Source of the DNA: Exiguobacterium sp. s48
GTDB lineage: Bacteria > Bacillota > Bacilli > Exiguobacteriales > Exiguobacteriaceae
Assembly: GCF_018617395.1 (NCBI RefSeq)
Contig: NZ_JACSKC010000002.1
Location: 62,001-126,000, forward strand
DNA length: 64,000 nt
Direction of reading: 5' to 3'
Below the pieces are notes generated by a model. It was given only the letters and a program-made list of their open reading frames with translations. It was not told the DNA's origin and made no database searches. A program made the translations under genes and the position numbers. Within the stretch, counting starts at the first letter, position 1. Each line of letters starts with the position of its first letter. This document shows positions 17,899-27,018 of this stretch, piece after piece.

Positions 17899-18645
17899 AT
17901 GATCACATTGTCGTCCGTCCATAAGCGGTATGGACAAGAAATGGCCGTCCGCGATGTATCGCTTCATATTCGAAAAGGTGAGATTTACGGCATCATCGGC
18001 GCGAGCGGTGCCGGGAAGTCGACGCTTCTTCGATTGATGAATTTGTTGGAGAAACCGGATGCCGGGAGCGTCACAGTCGATGGCGACCAGTTGACCGAAC
18101 TCTCTAACAGGGAACTACGCAAGAAGCGACATCGGATCGGTATGATTTTTCAACAATTTAATCTTGTTGCAAACAAGACCGTCTTTGATAACGTCCTCGA
18201 TTCACTGAAACTTGCCAAGCGGCCGAAAGCATCATGGGAGACGCGCGTGATGGAATGTCTCCGGTTCGTTGGACTCGAAGTGTATCGCGATAAATATCCT
18301 TCCCAGTTGAGTGGGGGACAGAAGCAACGTGTCGCCATCGCTCGGGCACTCGCAAGTGAACCGAGCGTACTCCTATGCGATGAACCGACCTCTTCTCTCG
18401 ACCCGAATACGACAGCGGAAGTGCTGCGTGTCCTTCAGTCAGTCAATGAAAAACTCGGCGTCACCGTTGTGCTCGTCACACATGAGATGGATGTCATTCG
18501 TCAAATCTGTCATCGTGTCACCGTCATGGCAGACGGTACCGTTCATGAGACGATTGAACGGGAGCCGACAGGGGTGGTCGCCATCGATCAGAACCCAAGT
18601 TGGTTCGTCGAACAGTTGCGAGAGGAAGGTGAATCGAATGCCTGA
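17899..18645 (+). CDS. metN: methionine-type ABC transporter ATP-binding protein, short form
   Basis: A 248-aa ABC ATPase. Walker A is GASGAGKST, the signature is [15 protein letters not shown], and Walker B is [13 protein letters not shown], the wording typical of MetN. It energises uptake by the MetI permease and MetQ lipoprotein. The start is the ATG at 17899 after AGAAAGGATGTCTGCC. The usual C-terminal NIL/ACT-like domain of MetN (total about 340 aa), which gives feedback inhibition by internal methionine in E. coli, is absent: the protein ends about 20 residues after the ATPase core. It overlaps metI by 8 nt. Confidence 0.9.
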   Translation: MITLSSVHKRYGQEMAVRDVSLHIRKGEIYGIIGASGAGKSTLLRLMNLLEKPDAGSVTVDGDQLTELSNRELRKKRHRIGMIFQQFNLVANKTVFDNVLDSLKLAKRPKASWETRVMECLRFVGLEVYRDKYPSQLSGGQKQRVAIARALASEPSVLLCDEPTSSLDPNTTAEVLRVLQSVNEKLGVTVVLVTHEMDVIRQICHRVTVMADGTVHETIEREPTGVVAIDQNPSWFVEQLREEGESNA

Positions 18646-19300
18646 CATCTTGGTGCGCTATCAATCAGAGATTTGGCAATCCATCGCCGAAACGTTCATT
18701 ATGGTCGGGGTATCGATTCTCGCCGCAATTCTAGTCGGATTGCCGTTAGGCACGTGGCTTTACCTTTCGCGTAAAGGACAATTGTTAGAGAACCAAATCG
18801 TCTTCTCCGTCCTCAACCTGGTCGTGAACATCGTGCGGTCTTTCCCATTCTTGTTACTCGTCGTGTTTTTGATTCCATTTACACGACTTATTATCGGGAC
18901 CGCCATCGGAACGGCAGCAGCGACGGTGCCACTTTCCATCATTGCCATCGCACATTATGCACGCCTTGTCGAACAGTCGTTGATTGATGTCCCACGCGGG
19001 GTCATTGAAGCGGCACTCTCGATGGGCGCATCGGTGAAAGATATCATCTTTAAGTTTCTATATGTGGAAGCCCGATCTGGCCTCGTCCTTGGCTTGACCA
19101 CATCCATCATCAGCTTTATCTCGTACTCGACGATCATGGGGGTCGTCGGGGGAGGTGGCATCGGTGACTTTGCCATCCGTTATGGGTATCAGCAGTTCCA
19201 GACCGAACTCATGCTCTATATGATTCTCATCATGCTCGTCTTCGTGCAATTGATCCAGTTCACGGGCACGACCGTGGCACGAATCATCGACAAACGCTAA
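18638..19300 (+). CDS. metI: methionine-type ABC transporter permease
   Basis: A 220-aa membrane protein with about five transmembrane helices and the permease EAA loop around GVIEAALSMGASVKDIIFK. The sequence IMGVVGGGGIGDFAIRYGYQ is characteristic of MetI. The start ATG at 18638 follows GAGGAAGGTGAATCGA inside the end of metN. It forms the membrane channel for the substrate delivered by MetQ. Confidence 0.92.
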   Translation: MPDILVRYQSEIWQSIAETFIMVGVSILAAILVGLPLGTWLYLSRKGQLLENQIVFSVLNLVVNIVRSFPFLLLVVFLIPFTRLIIGTAIGTAAATVPLSIIAIAHYARLVEQSLIDVPRGVIEAALSMGASVKDIIFKFLYVEARSGLVLGLTTSIISFISYSTIMGVVGGGGIGDFAIRYGYQQFQTELMLYMILIMLVFVQLIQFTGTTVARIIDKR

Positions 19301-19320
19301 ACAGAAAGTAGGAAATGAAT

Positions 19321-20133
19321 ATGAAAAAATTGATGGCACTTCTTGCCTCACTCACACTCGTCCTCGCCGCATGCGGGAACGACACAGAAACACAAACAGA
19401 ACAAGCGAACGAACCACAGACGTTGAAAGTCGCGTCACTCATCCCACCGATGACAGATATGCTTGATATCGCGAAAGAACAGCTCGCGGAAGACAATATC
19501 GAACTCGAAATTGTCGTCCTCGGAGACAACGTCCAACCGAACTCGGCACTTGCGGCAAAAGAAGTCGATGCGAACTTCTTCCAACACGTCCCGTACATGG
19601 AAGAGTTCAACCGCAGCAATGATGCGAATCTCGTTCCCATCGAACCGATTTATTTCGCAAACTACGGCGTATACGCGAAAAACTATGACAATATGGAAGA
19701 CCTCCCGGAAGGCGCGACAATCGCCATCGCCAACGATGTATCGAACATCGACCGTTCGCTCTCCCTTCTCGCACAACATGATGTGATCGAGCTCGGAGAG
19801 AAAGAAGGCACGTACTATACACAAGCTGATATCACATCGAACCCGAAAAACTTCAAGTTTGAAGAAGTCGACTTGTTGATGCTCGCTCGTGCATACGATG
19901 ATGTTGATGCGGTCTTGATGACACCGGCTTACGCGGCACCACTCGGTTTGACACCGAAGAGTGACGCTCTCTTAACAGAAGGTGTCGAGAACGACTTCGC
20001 CATCACGCTTGTCGCACGTGAAGACAACCAGGATGACGAAGCGATCCAAAAACTCGGCGAAGCGCTCACAAGTGATGAAGTCCGTGCGTTCTTAGAAGAA
20101 AACTATGAAGAAACAGCCATTCCGGCGTTTTAA
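19321..20133 (+). CDS. metQ: methionine-type ABC transporter substrate-binding lipoprotein
   Basis: A 270-aa NLPA/MetQ-family protein. The lipobox LVLAAC places the lipidated cysteine at residue 18. The mature part has LKVASLIPPMTDMLDIAKEQ, GDNVQPNSALAAKEVDANFF and the C-terminal GVENDFAITLVAREDN typical of the family. The ATG at 19321 has better spacing from GTAGGA than the ATG two codons earlier. It captures methionine or a close relative at the outer membrane face. Last gene of metNIQ. Confidence 0.92.
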   Translation: MKKLMALLASLTLVLAACGNDTETQTEQANEPQTLKVASLIPPMTDMLDIAKEQLAEDNIELEIVVLGDNVQPNSALAAKEVDANFFQHVPYMEEFNRSNDANLVPIEPIYFANYGVYAKNYDNMEDLPEGATIAIANDVSNIDRSLSLLAQHDVIELGEKEGTYYTQADITSNPKNFKFEEVDLLMLARAYDDVDAVLMTPAYAAPLGLTPKSDALLTEGVENDFAITLVAREDNQDDEAIQKLGEALTSDEVRAFLEENYEETAIPAF

Positions 20134-20145
20134 TTAATTCCGTAG

Positions 20146-20547
20146 TCAACGTAAGATATCTTGTTCAAACGAAGCAATGACTTGTTGCACCACGCGTAGA
20201 TAGTCTTGGTCAGATTGAGCTGACTCGTAAAAGAACCAAATACCGTCTTCATCTGAAGAATGACTGCCCAGCCTTCGTCGTGCGTCGACGTCGATATCAT
20301 GGGCGGTCATTTTTTGTGGGCTAATTTGTTCTCCCCAATATGTTTGAAAGCCACTGGGCGGAGCTTGAGCCAATTCGACGATGAACGAGCCACCATGCCG
20401 ATTGAATTGAAAGGTGACTAAATCAATTCGGTCAGATTGCATGCGCCGAAAGTGAGGAAACGATCCTTGGAATTGATGTGACCGCAAATAAGGAACGACT
20501 TCCCGTTTCAAGAAGGCAATCATGTCTTTTCGTTGTTGGGATAGCAT
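20146..20547 (-). CDS. DUF4304-like hypothetical protein
   Basis: A 133-aa protein with the ribosome site AAAGGAGATTCTC. The pattern FLKREVVPYLRSHQFQGS, FRRMQSDRIDLVTFQFNRHG, SFIVELA resembles the DUF4304 family, whose members often occur near toxins or stand alone and have no known activity. No catalytic residues are apparent. Convergent with metQ, 12 bases apart. Confidence 0.7.
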   Translation of the reverse strand: MLSQQRKDMIAFLKREVVPYLRSHQFQGSFPHFRRMQSDRIDLVTFQFNRHGGSFIVELAQAPPSGFQTYWGEQISPQKMTAHDIDVDARRRLGSHSSDEDGIWFFYESAQSDQDYLRVVQQVIASFEQDILR

Positions 20548-20585
20548 GAGAATCTCCTTTAAGTAGTTTAGTTAGAATATATACA

Positions 20586-20619
20586 AAAATCGGATTGAGC
20601 GCATGCTCAACCCGATTTA
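20586..20619 (-). terminator. terminator of the aldo/keto reductase gene
   Basis: AAATCGGGTTGAGC / GCTCAATCCGATTT (one G-T pair) with an ATGC loop and TTTTTG tail on the minus strand. Confidence 0.8.
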
Positions 20620-20620
20620 A

Positions 20621-21457
20621 TTAATACTCTTCGTATTCTCTCGGGTCTTGGTCATCGATGCGACCATCCGGTTTCGTCAACGCATTGAGCGTCTCCATCT
20701 CTGCCTCGGTCAATTCGAAGTTGAAGACGTCGAGGTTCTCTTTTTGGTGTAACTCATTAGACGAGCGGGCGAGCGGGATGACCCCAAGTTGCACGTGCCA
20801 ACGTAAGATGACTTGAGAGACGCTCTTTCCTTTTTGTTTCGCGAGCTCTGTGATCTTCTCGTCATGGATAACCGTGCGGGCGCGACTGAGCGGGCTCCAC
20901 GCTTCTGTGATGATGCCGCGTTCTTTGTCGGCTTGCCGCTGTTCGACTTGCGAGAAGTACGGGTGTAACTCGATTTGGTTGATGACCGGTGTTTCTCCCG
21001 TCTCTTCAATCAAGCGGTCAAGGTGCTCCGGCATGAAGTTCGATACCCCGATGGAGCGAATCCATCCATTTTTCTTCGCTTGAATCAAGGCACGCCATGC
21101 CTCGACGTACTTGTCTTGTTTCGGGTTTGGCCAATGCAAGAGGAACAAATCCCAATAGTCGAGATTCGCCCGATATAGGGACTCTCGAATCATCTCGAGT
21201 GCTTGGTCGTAGTCGTAATATTGCGCGCGTAATTTTGATGTTAAGAAAAGCTGTTCGCGCGGGATGCCAGATTGACGAACCGCTTCACCGACCGCACCTT
21301 CATTGTCGTAGCGAATCGCCGAATCGATGAGCCGATACCCGTTTCGGATGGCGCACGTAATGGCGTCGACCCCTGCTTCACCTTTTAAATAAACTGTTCC
21401 GAGTCCGATGGCCGGAATCTCATAACCGTCATGTAGCTTGATTGTTGGAATACCCAT
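20621..21457 (-). CDS. aldo/keto reductase
   Basis: A 278-aa AKR of the 2,5-diketo-gluconate-reductase-like group. The catalytic tetrad is recognisable: D and Y in LIDSAIRYDNEGAVG, K in LFLTSKL, H in LFLLHWPNP. The family signature GVSNFMPEHLDRLIEE and the C-terminal NADPH-binding PLARSSNELHQKENLDVF are present. It reduces carbonyl compounds with NADPH; the natural substrate is unknown. The ATG at 21457 has GGGGAGG six bases upstream. Confidence 0.93.
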   Translation of the reverse strand: MGIPTIKLHDGYEIPAIGLGTVYLKGEAGVDAITCAIRNGYRLIDSAIRYDNEGAVGEAVRQSGIPREQLFLTSKLRAQYYDYDQALEMIRESLYRANLDYWDLFLLHWPNPKQDKYVEAWRALIQAKKNGWIRSIGVSNFMPEHLDRLIEETGETPVINQIELHPYFSQVEQRQADKERGIITEAWSPLSRARTVIHDEKITELAKQKGKSVSQVILRWHVQLGVIPLARSSNELHQKENLDVFNFELTEAEMETLNALTKPDGRIDDQDPREYEEY

Positions 21458-21535
21458 CAAATGCCTCCCCATTCAAAATCCGTTCTCTAGTCGGGTATTC
21501 CACTTTCCTCGGAAATGAAACGTTTGAATGTGAGG

Positions 21536-22498
21536 TCAACGTCGAAACGCTTTGATCAACCCTTCAGCCAAATCGAGGATACACACGACGATTACCGTGA
21601 ACAGAATACTCCACACAGCCCATTGGCTGATTGTTTCGATGTCGATTGTAGTTTGTTCAGCGATCAATGAGAGGACATTAGAAGAAAGTAAATCGGGTTG
21701 CAGTAAAATGAGCGCCGTGACGGCAATCCATACGATATTGAAGAGGGTATTCCACAAGGCGAGCGGCTTTGTCCAGTGTCGAACGATCCATTTGTAAATA
21801 GCGATGGCGATGCCAAAGGCGGCCAAGGCGATGACAAACGGGAAAAATCGATCCAAGACCGACGAATTGAACAGCGGATAGGATTCGCCATTAATGACGA
21901 CACGAATCATCTGCTCGGCGTTGACGTACAAGACGACCAGGAGAACGGTGGCGACCAAGTCAAACAAGATCGAACCAAAAGAAATCGAGGTCGAACGTGG
22001 CTTTACTTTCTTGAGTTGTTCAGGTTTCCAACTCGAGAAGGGTACTTCACCCTCAGGTACGGCACGCTCAATGATGAAGAACGTGAGGGTGATCCAGAAT
22101 AGCGTTTGAACGACGACATTGAAGATGGCCGCCCCAGTTTGAAGGAATGCTTGAATCAAGAATTGACTCCAAGACGTGTCGTCGATGGGATTGGTCAAAT
22201 AACCGATGATGGAGAGAATGGTGACAACCGTGACGGCAATTGGTAAGACGATCTTGATGATGTTCACATACTGTGTGAAGAGGGCAGGACCAATGAGATA
22301 GAGTGGCCGGTTCGCATAGCGAGCAGCGAGGATATGAGGGTCGCCGAGTTGGCGCAATGCTTCAAATAAAGCCGCTTCAGACGGGTCATTTCCAGTCATG
22401 TCATCAATGGTCGATTCCAATTCGAGTGCGACGTCTTGCCGCATCGACTCTGGGATTCGAGAGGTGACTTCATCGATATACACATCACGAAGATTCAT
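21536..22498 (-). CDS. HAAS-domain membrane protein partnered with PadR
   Basis: A 320-aa protein. The N-terminal 55 residues (YIDEVTSRIPESMRQDVALELES, ...DPSEAALFEALRQLGDP) form the HAAS/DUF1700-like helical domain that often accompanies PadR regulators. The rest has about seven hydrophobic segments. The start at 22498 follows AAGGAGGAAATGATC and lies within the end of the padR-like gene (14-nt overlap). In known cases such proteins modulate or are regulated by PadR; no enzymatic role is visible. Confidence 0.82.
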   Translation of the reverse strand: MNLRDVYIDEVTSRIPESMRQDVALELESTIDDMTGNDPSEAALFEALRQLGDPHILAARYANRPLYLIGPALFTQYVNIIKIVLPIAVTVVTILSIIGYLTNPIDDTSWSQFLIQAFLQTGAAIFNVVVQTLFWITLTFFIIERAVPEGEVPFSSWKPEQLKKVKPRSTSISFGSILFDLVATVLLVVLYVNAEQMIRVVINGESYPLFNSSVLDRFFPFVIALAAFGIAIAIYKWIVRHWTKPLALWNTLFNIVWIAVTALILLQPDLLSSNVLSLIAEQTTIDIETISQWAVWSILFTVIVVCILDLAEGLIKAFRR

Positions 22499-22832
22499 GA
22501 TCATTTCCTCCTTCAATTAGACGGGTCAATGTTTTCGACATGTTCATCCATTCCACGTACAACTCATTCAAAATATCCATTCCGTCTGGGCTGAGCACAT
22601 AGTACTTGCGAGGTCGACTCTCCGTCGTGTCCCAGGAACTCGTGACGAGTCCTTGTTTTTCAAGTCGACGCAAGAGTGGGTAAAGCGTACTCTGGTCAAT
22701 GTTGATGTCGGCATCAAGTAGCGCTTGAACGAGAGAATAGCCGTATTGGGGTGTCTTCAACTGGCTGAGCACCGCAATCGTCAATGTACCGCGCCGCAAC
22801 TCCGTCACCAACGAGGCTTTTACATCGGACAT
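22485..22832 (-). CDS. PadR family transcriptional regulator
   Basis: A 115-aa protein with the PadR winged helix (RRGTLTIAVLSQLKTPQYGYSLVQAL, then DQSTLYPLLRRLEKQGLV and wing WDTTESRPRKYYVLSPDG). First gene of a two-gene operon with the HAAS protein. The start has the site GGAGGCGAAAAA. The promoter region holds a 9-bp direct repeat, consistent with autoregulation. Confidence 0.92.
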   Translation of the reverse strand: MSDVKASLVTELRRGTLTIAVLSQLKTPQYGYSLVQALLDADINIDQSTLYPLLRRLEKQGLVTSSWDTTESRPRKYYVLSPDGMDILNELYVEWMNMSKTLTRLIEGGNDHESS

Positions 22833-22869
22833 TTTTTCGCCTCCTTCATTCGTTTATCTTTATACTGTA

Positions 22870-22899
22870 TATCATACACTATAAGTTATCATACATCAA
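22870..22899 (-). promoter_or_regulatory. padR promoter with direct-repeat operator candidate
   Basis: On the minus strand: -35 TTGATG (22894-22899), 17-bp spacer, -10 TATGAT (22871-22876). On the plus strand TATCATACA occurs twice, at 22870-22878 and 22887-22895, 17 bp apart, covering both promoter elements. Likely the autoregulatory site of the PadR protein (inference). Confidence 0.6.
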
Positions 22900-22959
22900 T
22901 GTGAATAAAAGTATTGAGTCATTTCCTGGTTTTGGGATAATAAAGAGGAGGTGATGTTG

Positions 22960-23361
22960 ATGAAGTGGTGGTGGATGGTTGGCGGTGTGGTGATTGCCAG
23001 TTTATTGACGATCAATGCGCAGTGGTATGGGAATGCGGCGACGTTTGGGGTACCGATTGGCTGGATCATCATGTTGCTAGTCTTGGCACAGTTTCGAAAG
23101 CCGACATCGACTCTTTGGGCGGTGTCGGTCGGAGTGATGAGTGTTGGGGTGGCGATTTTGCTCTCGATTCCAAGCTACTCGTTAGCTGAGGCAGAAGAGA
23201 CGTTGAGCAAAACGTACAAGGACGTGACGTACATGGAGAGCGTTCCGACGACCGGGGGAGAGTGGAATCCATTTACTCCTCGAGTGGGCTATCGGTTTGA
23301 AACGGAGAGCGGAGACTCGATTTTATTCATCCCGGACTCGGGGAAGACGTTTGAACTGTAA
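22960..23361 (+). CDS. small membrane protein with extracytoplasmic tail, unknown
   Basis: A 133-aa protein from the ATG at 22960, eight bases after GAGGAGG. Three hydrophobic segments lie at about 3-20, 27-45 and 52-70 (MKWWWMVGGVV; GWIIMLLVLAQF; VSVGVMSVGVAILL). A polar tail of about 60 residues follows (YMESVPTTGGEWNPFTPRVG, ending PDSGKTFEL). No family recognised. Divergent from padR. Confidence 0.65.
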   Translation: MKWWWMVGGVVIASLLTINAQWYGNAATFGVPIGWIIMLLVLAQFRKPTSTLWAVSVGVMSVGVAILLSIPSYSLAEAEETLSKTYKDVTYMESVPTTGGEWNPFTPRVGYRFETESGDSILFIPDSGKTFEL

Positions 23362-23400
23362 AAAAAGACTCGCTCTCATGATAGAGGGCGAGTCTTTGTG
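23362..23400. terminator. bidirectional terminator before ahpF
   Basis: AAAGACTCGCTCTC / GAGGGCGAGTCTTT hairpin with flanking A and T runs, shared by the convergent unknown gene and ahpF. Confidence 0.85.
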
Positions 23401-24924
23401 TTAGTTGCGGATCATGTAGTCGAAGGCGCCGAGTGCGGCTGTCGCACCAGAACCCATCGAGATGATGATTTGTTTGTAGGCGCTGTTCGTGCAGTCTCCT
23501 GCTGCGAACACACCTGGGACGTTCGTCGCGCCATGACGGTCGACGACGATTTCCCCGAAGTTGTTGCGTTCGACCAAGTCGAGCCAGTCCGTGTTCGGGA
23601 CGAGACCGATTTGGACGAAGACGCCTTCCAATTCGACGTGATGTGACTCGTTCGTTTCACGAGACACATAGGAGATCCCGTTCACTTTGTCCGTACCCGT
23701 GATTTCTGTCGTCTGAGCGTTCGTGATGACAGTCACATTCGGGAGGCTGTGGAGACGGTCTTGTAGCACTTGGTCGGCCTTGAGTTCAGGAGCGAACTCG
23801 AGGACCGTTACGTGCTTGACAATCCCTGCGAGGTCGATGGCCGCTTCAATCCCGGAGTTACCGCCACCGATGACCGCGACACGTTTCCCTTCGAAGAGAG
23901 GACCGTCACAGTGCGGGCAGTAAGCGACCCCTTTGTTTTTGAACTCCGCCTCACCTGGGACGTTGACGTTACGCCAGCGTGCACCGGTCGAGAGGATGAC
24001 ACTCTTACTCTTCAAGACAGCGCCGTTCTCGAGTTCGATCTCGACGAGGTCCTTTTTCTCAAGACGTTTTGCGCGTTGAAGGTTCATGACGTCGATTCCG
24101 TACTCTTTGACGTGCTCTTCTAGACTTGCGACGAGCTTTGGACCTTCTGTATAAGCGGTACCGATGAAGTTCTCGATCCCCATCGTGTCCATCACTTGGC
24201 CACCGAAGCGCTCTGCGATGATTCCGGTACGGATTCCTTTACGAGCCGCGTATACAGCTGCACTCGCACCAGCTGGACCGCCACCGACGACGAGCACGTC
24301 GTATGGATCTTTATCCGAGAATGCAGAGGCGTCAGGACCTGTACCGAGTTTCGCTAAGATCTCTTCGAGTGACATCCGACCGTTACCGAACGATTCTCCG
24401 TTCAAGAAGACCGTCGGGACAGCCATGATTTCTTTTGCTTCCACTTCATCCTTGAACGCGGCTCCATCGATCATCGTGTGCGCGATGTTCGGATTGAGGA
24501 CGCTCATGACGTTTAGCGCTTGCACGACGTCAGGACAGTTGTGGCAGCTGAGACTGATGTATGACTCGAAGTGATACGTGCCTTCGATGTTTTGAATCTG
24601 TTTGATTGTGTCCGCATCGACTTTCGGTGCGCGCCCACTCACTTGGAGGAGGGCGAGGACGAGTGATGTGAACTCGTGTCCGAGTGGAATCCCTGCGAAG
24701 ACGATTCCTGTCTCTTCAGATGGACGATTCACGCTGAAGCTCGGCGTACGCTCGAGTGTCGCGCGTTCGACCGAGATACGTGATGACATGCTGGCGAGTT
24801 CGTTGACGAGCTCGAGCATCTCATTTGAGACTTTGTCTTCCCCAGCGCTCACACGGAGGACGACATCGCCCTCCATGAGCTGGAGATATTGGTCGAGCTG
24901 TTGTTTAATCGCTGCTTCTAACAT
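23401..24924 (-). CDS. ahpF: alkyl hydroperoxide reductase subunit F
   Basis: A 507-aa flavoprotein. The N-terminal thioredoxin-like double domain holds redox centre LSCHNCPDV (about residues 126-134). The FAD site is [20 protein letters not shown], the second redox centre is [11 protein letters not shown] (about residue 340), the NADH site is [19 protein letters not shown], and the C-terminal FAD motif is [20 protein letters not shown]. It uses NADH to re-reduce AhpC. It lies 11 bases after ahpC in one operon under a PerR box. Confidence 0.97.
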   Translation of the reverse strand: MLEAAIKQQLDQYLQLMEGDVVLRVSAGEDKVSNEMLELVNELASMSSRISVERATLERTPSFSVNRPSEETGIVFAGIPLGHEFTSLVLALLQVSGRAPKVDADTIKQIQNIEGTYHFESYISLSCHNCPDVVQALNVMSVLNPNIAHTMIDGAAFKDEVEAKEIMAVPTVFLNGESFGNGRMSLEEILAKLGTGPDASAFSDKDPYDVLVVGGGPAGASAAVYAARKGIRTGIIAERFGGQVMDTMGIENFIGTAYTEGPKLVASLEEHVKEYGIDVMNLQRAKRLEKKDLVEIELENGAVLKSKSVILSTGARWRNVNVPGEAEFKNKGVAYCPHCDGPLFEGKRVAVIGGGNSGIEAAIDLAGIVKHVTVLEFAPELKADQVLQDRLHSLPNVTVITNAQTTEITGTDKVNGISYVSRETNESHHVELEGVFVQIGLVPNTDWLDLVERNNFGEIVVDRHGATNVPGVFAAGDCTNSAYKQIIISMGSGATAALGAFDYMIRN

Positions 24925-24935
24925 GCAATCGCTCC

Positions 24936-25499
24936 TTACAATTTACCGACGAGGTCAAGGCTTGGGCGGAGTGTTTCAGAACCCTCTTCCCATTTCGCTG
25001 GGCAGACTTCGCCTGGGTTGTTGCGTACGTATTGTGCTGCTTTGACTTTATTGACGAGCGTGCTCGCGTCACGGCCGATGCCGCCAGCGTTGATCTCGAC
25101 AGTTTGGATGACACCGTCTGGGTCGATGATGAACGTACCACGGTCTGCGAGGCCGTCTTCTTCGTTCAAGACGTCGAAGTTGCGTGAGATGACGTGTGAT
25201 GGGTCACCGATCATGATGTACTCGATTTTTCCGATTTTCTCAGATGTTTCGTGCCAAGCTTTATGTGTGAAGTGTGTGTCTGTAGAGACAGAGTATACTT
25301 CTACACCGAGGTTTTTAAGTGTAGCGTACTCGTTTTGAAGGTCTTCAAGTTCAGTTGGGCAGACAAATGTGAAGTCAGCTGGGTAGAAGCAGACAACGCT
25401 CCATTTGCCTTTGAGGTCGTTCTCTGTAACTTCGAGGAATTCACCTGTTTGGAATGCTTGTGCTTTGAATGGTAGTACTTCTTTGCCGATTAATGACAT
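24936..25499 (-). CDS. ahpC: alkyl hydroperoxide reductase subunit C (peroxiredoxin)
   Basis: A 187-aa typical 2-Cys peroxiredoxin with peroxidatic C47 in [12 protein letters not shown] and resolving C166 in GEVCPAKW. It reduces hydrogen peroxide, organic peroxides and peroxynitrite, and is recycled by AhpF encoded next. The site AAGGAGGACATAACCC precedes the ATG. First gene of ahpCF. Confidence 0.97.
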   Translation of the reverse strand: MSLIGKEVLPFKAQAFQTGEFLEVTENDLKGKWSVVCFYPADFTFVCPTELEDLQNEYATLKNLGVEVYSVSTDTHFTHKAWHETSEKIGKIEYIMIGDPSHVISRNFDVLNEEDGLADRGTFIIDPDGVIQTVEINAGGIGRDASTLVNKVKAAQYVRNNPGEVCPAKWEEGSETLRPSLDLVGKL

Positions 25500-25543
25500 G
25501 GGTTATGTCCTCCTTGTTTTTTACTCTAGCGTTTCTATCTCGA

Positions 25544-25558
25544 CTAGAATAATTATAA
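25544..25558 (-). promoter_or_regulatory. PerR box upstream of ahpC
   Basis: The minus strand reads TTATAATTATTCTAG, matching the Bacillus PerR consensus TTATAATNATTATAA at all but two specified positions, 45 bp upstream of the ahpC start. PerR represses ahpCF until oxidised by peroxide. The rest of 25500-25816 is AT-rich with no gene; the ribosome site GGGGGA of the next gene lies at its right end. Confidence 0.75.
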
Positions 25559-25816
25559 TGTAATACTAACTTCATATAACGAGCTGGAATTGTCAAGGCG
25601 TTTGCATGCTTTGAAATGTGCTGAAATAACTCATGATTATTTATGAATAGCTTAATATCAACAAAGAAAACGATTACAATAATGATGTATTTTCTTTCTT
25701 TAAGTAGTATCTTTACAAAATATTAAATGAATCACAAACTTGATTGAAAGATGGAGAGTGTATCGTTATTCTCGTCTTTCTGTTCGTGATTATCATTTAC
25801 AGACGGGGGATTTATT

Positions 25817-26503
25817 ATGAATTATCGAGTCCATTCCCACCGATTCGGTGAGACGATATTGAAGAACGATGAAGAGTTCAAGGAGATTTGGAAAGAGATT
25901 CATGACATCATTCAGTCGATTAGTGACGATGACATCATCAAAGTATTTAATGAAAAATACGCAAAAAAGAACAAAAGTCTATCAAAGGCTTTGAATGAAC
26001 TGTTCAGACTGGAATTTTTGAGAAGAGGATGGATGAGCGAGAGTCCGATTTTTCAGGACCGTGACTATTCAGAGAATGTGTGGCGTCTTGATTTCGCTAA
26101 AGACAATATCTCACTCGAGGTCGGATTTAACCATTCGGGTACGATCGCTTGGAACTTATTGAAACCGGTCATCGCAAGCGAACTGAATCACGTCGAAAAG
26201 GCGATTCAAACACGGATTGGGGTCATCATCTGTGCGACCCAGCGTTTGCAGAGAGCCGGCAACTTCGATGGAGCCATTGGGACGTATGAGAAATATGTGC
26301 ACCATTTGAAGCCGCTGAACACGCAACTCACCGTACCGATTGTCATTATCGGACTTGAAGCACCGGATACATTCAAAATCGTTGAATATTTAAATGAAAA
26401 AGGCGAAAAAAGAGGCCGCGTAGAGGAATTCTACGCGAACCTACTTATCGATGACACGACCGAGACCTATGATGAACCGATGTTCGATGAAGATTTAGAC
26501 TGA
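25817..26503 (+). CDS. BglII/BstYI-family type II restriction endonuclease homologue
   Basis: A 228-aa protein. The core RLDFAKDNISLEVGF (residues 90-104) aligns with the PD-(D/E)xK-type active site of BstYI (DF.K...EVQF) and BglII (DFGK...EVQF): D92 and E101 fit, but the third position, Q in both known enzymes, is G103 here. The N-terminal HSHRF...FKEIWKEIHDIIQSI and the following helices (LLKPVIASELNHVEKAIQ) also resemble BstYI. Known relatives cut RGATCY or AGATCT. The gene faces vsr and lies beside a Sau3AI-like endonuclease and a C5 methyltransferase, so a GATC-core target is the simplest inference. Whether the glycine variant is active is uncertain. Confidence 0.82.
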   Translation: MNYRVHSHRFGETILKNDEEFKEIWKEIHDIIQSISDDDIIKVFNEKYAKKNKSLSKALNELFRLEFLRRGWMSESPIFQDRDYSENVWRLDFAKDNISLEVGFNHSGTIAWNLLKPVIASELNHVEKAIQTRIGVIICATQRLQRAGNFDGAIGTYEKYVHHLKPLNTQLTVPIVIIGLEAPDTFKIVEYLNEKGEKRGRVEEFYANLLIDDTTETYDEPMFDEDLD

Positions 26504-26516
26504 TGTACTTTTGACC

Positions 26517-26963
26517 TCAGCCACTTCGTATGTGTCGGTTTTGTTTGGCCATATCAACGAAATGAGTGATGGTATAGATGACATGATCGAAGTCCTCATT
26601 GACCTGGTGTTCCCAAAATCGAAGGATGACCCAACCTTCCTCTACATAATGTCGTGTGACATCGGCATCACGCTCGATGTTGCGTCCAATCTTTTGTCGC
26701 CAAAAATCTGAATTCGTCTTCGGCAATTTGAAGTGGAGAGGACAGCCGTGCCAATAGCAAGAATCCAAAAATACGACGACGCGTAATCCCGGGAACGAGA
26801 TGTCGGGCGTCCCGTAAAGTTTGCGATTGTTCTTGCGGTACCGATATCCGGCCGCCCACAGCGCTTTTCTGACTTTGACTTCCATCTTCGTATCTTTCCC
26901 GCGGTTTCCGCTCATCGTCTTGAACACGGCTGGGCTCGATGCTTTCGGTACGTTTCTGGCCAT
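26517..26963 (-). CDS. vsr: very short patch repair endonuclease Vsr
   Basis: A 148-aa protein with all family hallmarks: GTPDISFP with catalytic D54, then VVFLDSCYWHGCPLHF with W71 and H72 and zinc-ligand cysteines, FWRQKIGRNIERD, and GWVILRFWEHQ. The start at 26963 has GGGAGGTGAG before it. Vsr nicks 5' to the T of T:G mismatches that arise when 5-methylcytosine deaminates. It is the downstream partner of the Sau3AI-like gene in one direction (55-bp gap) and converges on the BglII-like gene with a 13-bp gap. Confidence 0.95.
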   Translation of the reverse strand: MARNVPKASSPAVFKTMSGNRGKDTKMEVKVRKALWAAGYRYRKNNRKLYGTPDISFPGLRVVVFLDSCYWHGCPLHFKLPKTNSDFWRQKIGRNIERDADVTRHYVEEGWVILRFWEHQVNEDFDHVIYTITHFVDMAKQNRHIRSG

Positions 26964-27018
26964 ACCTCTCACCTCCCTCTACTAGGAAGATTCCACTGTA
27001 GAGGGAGAAGTACTCATG

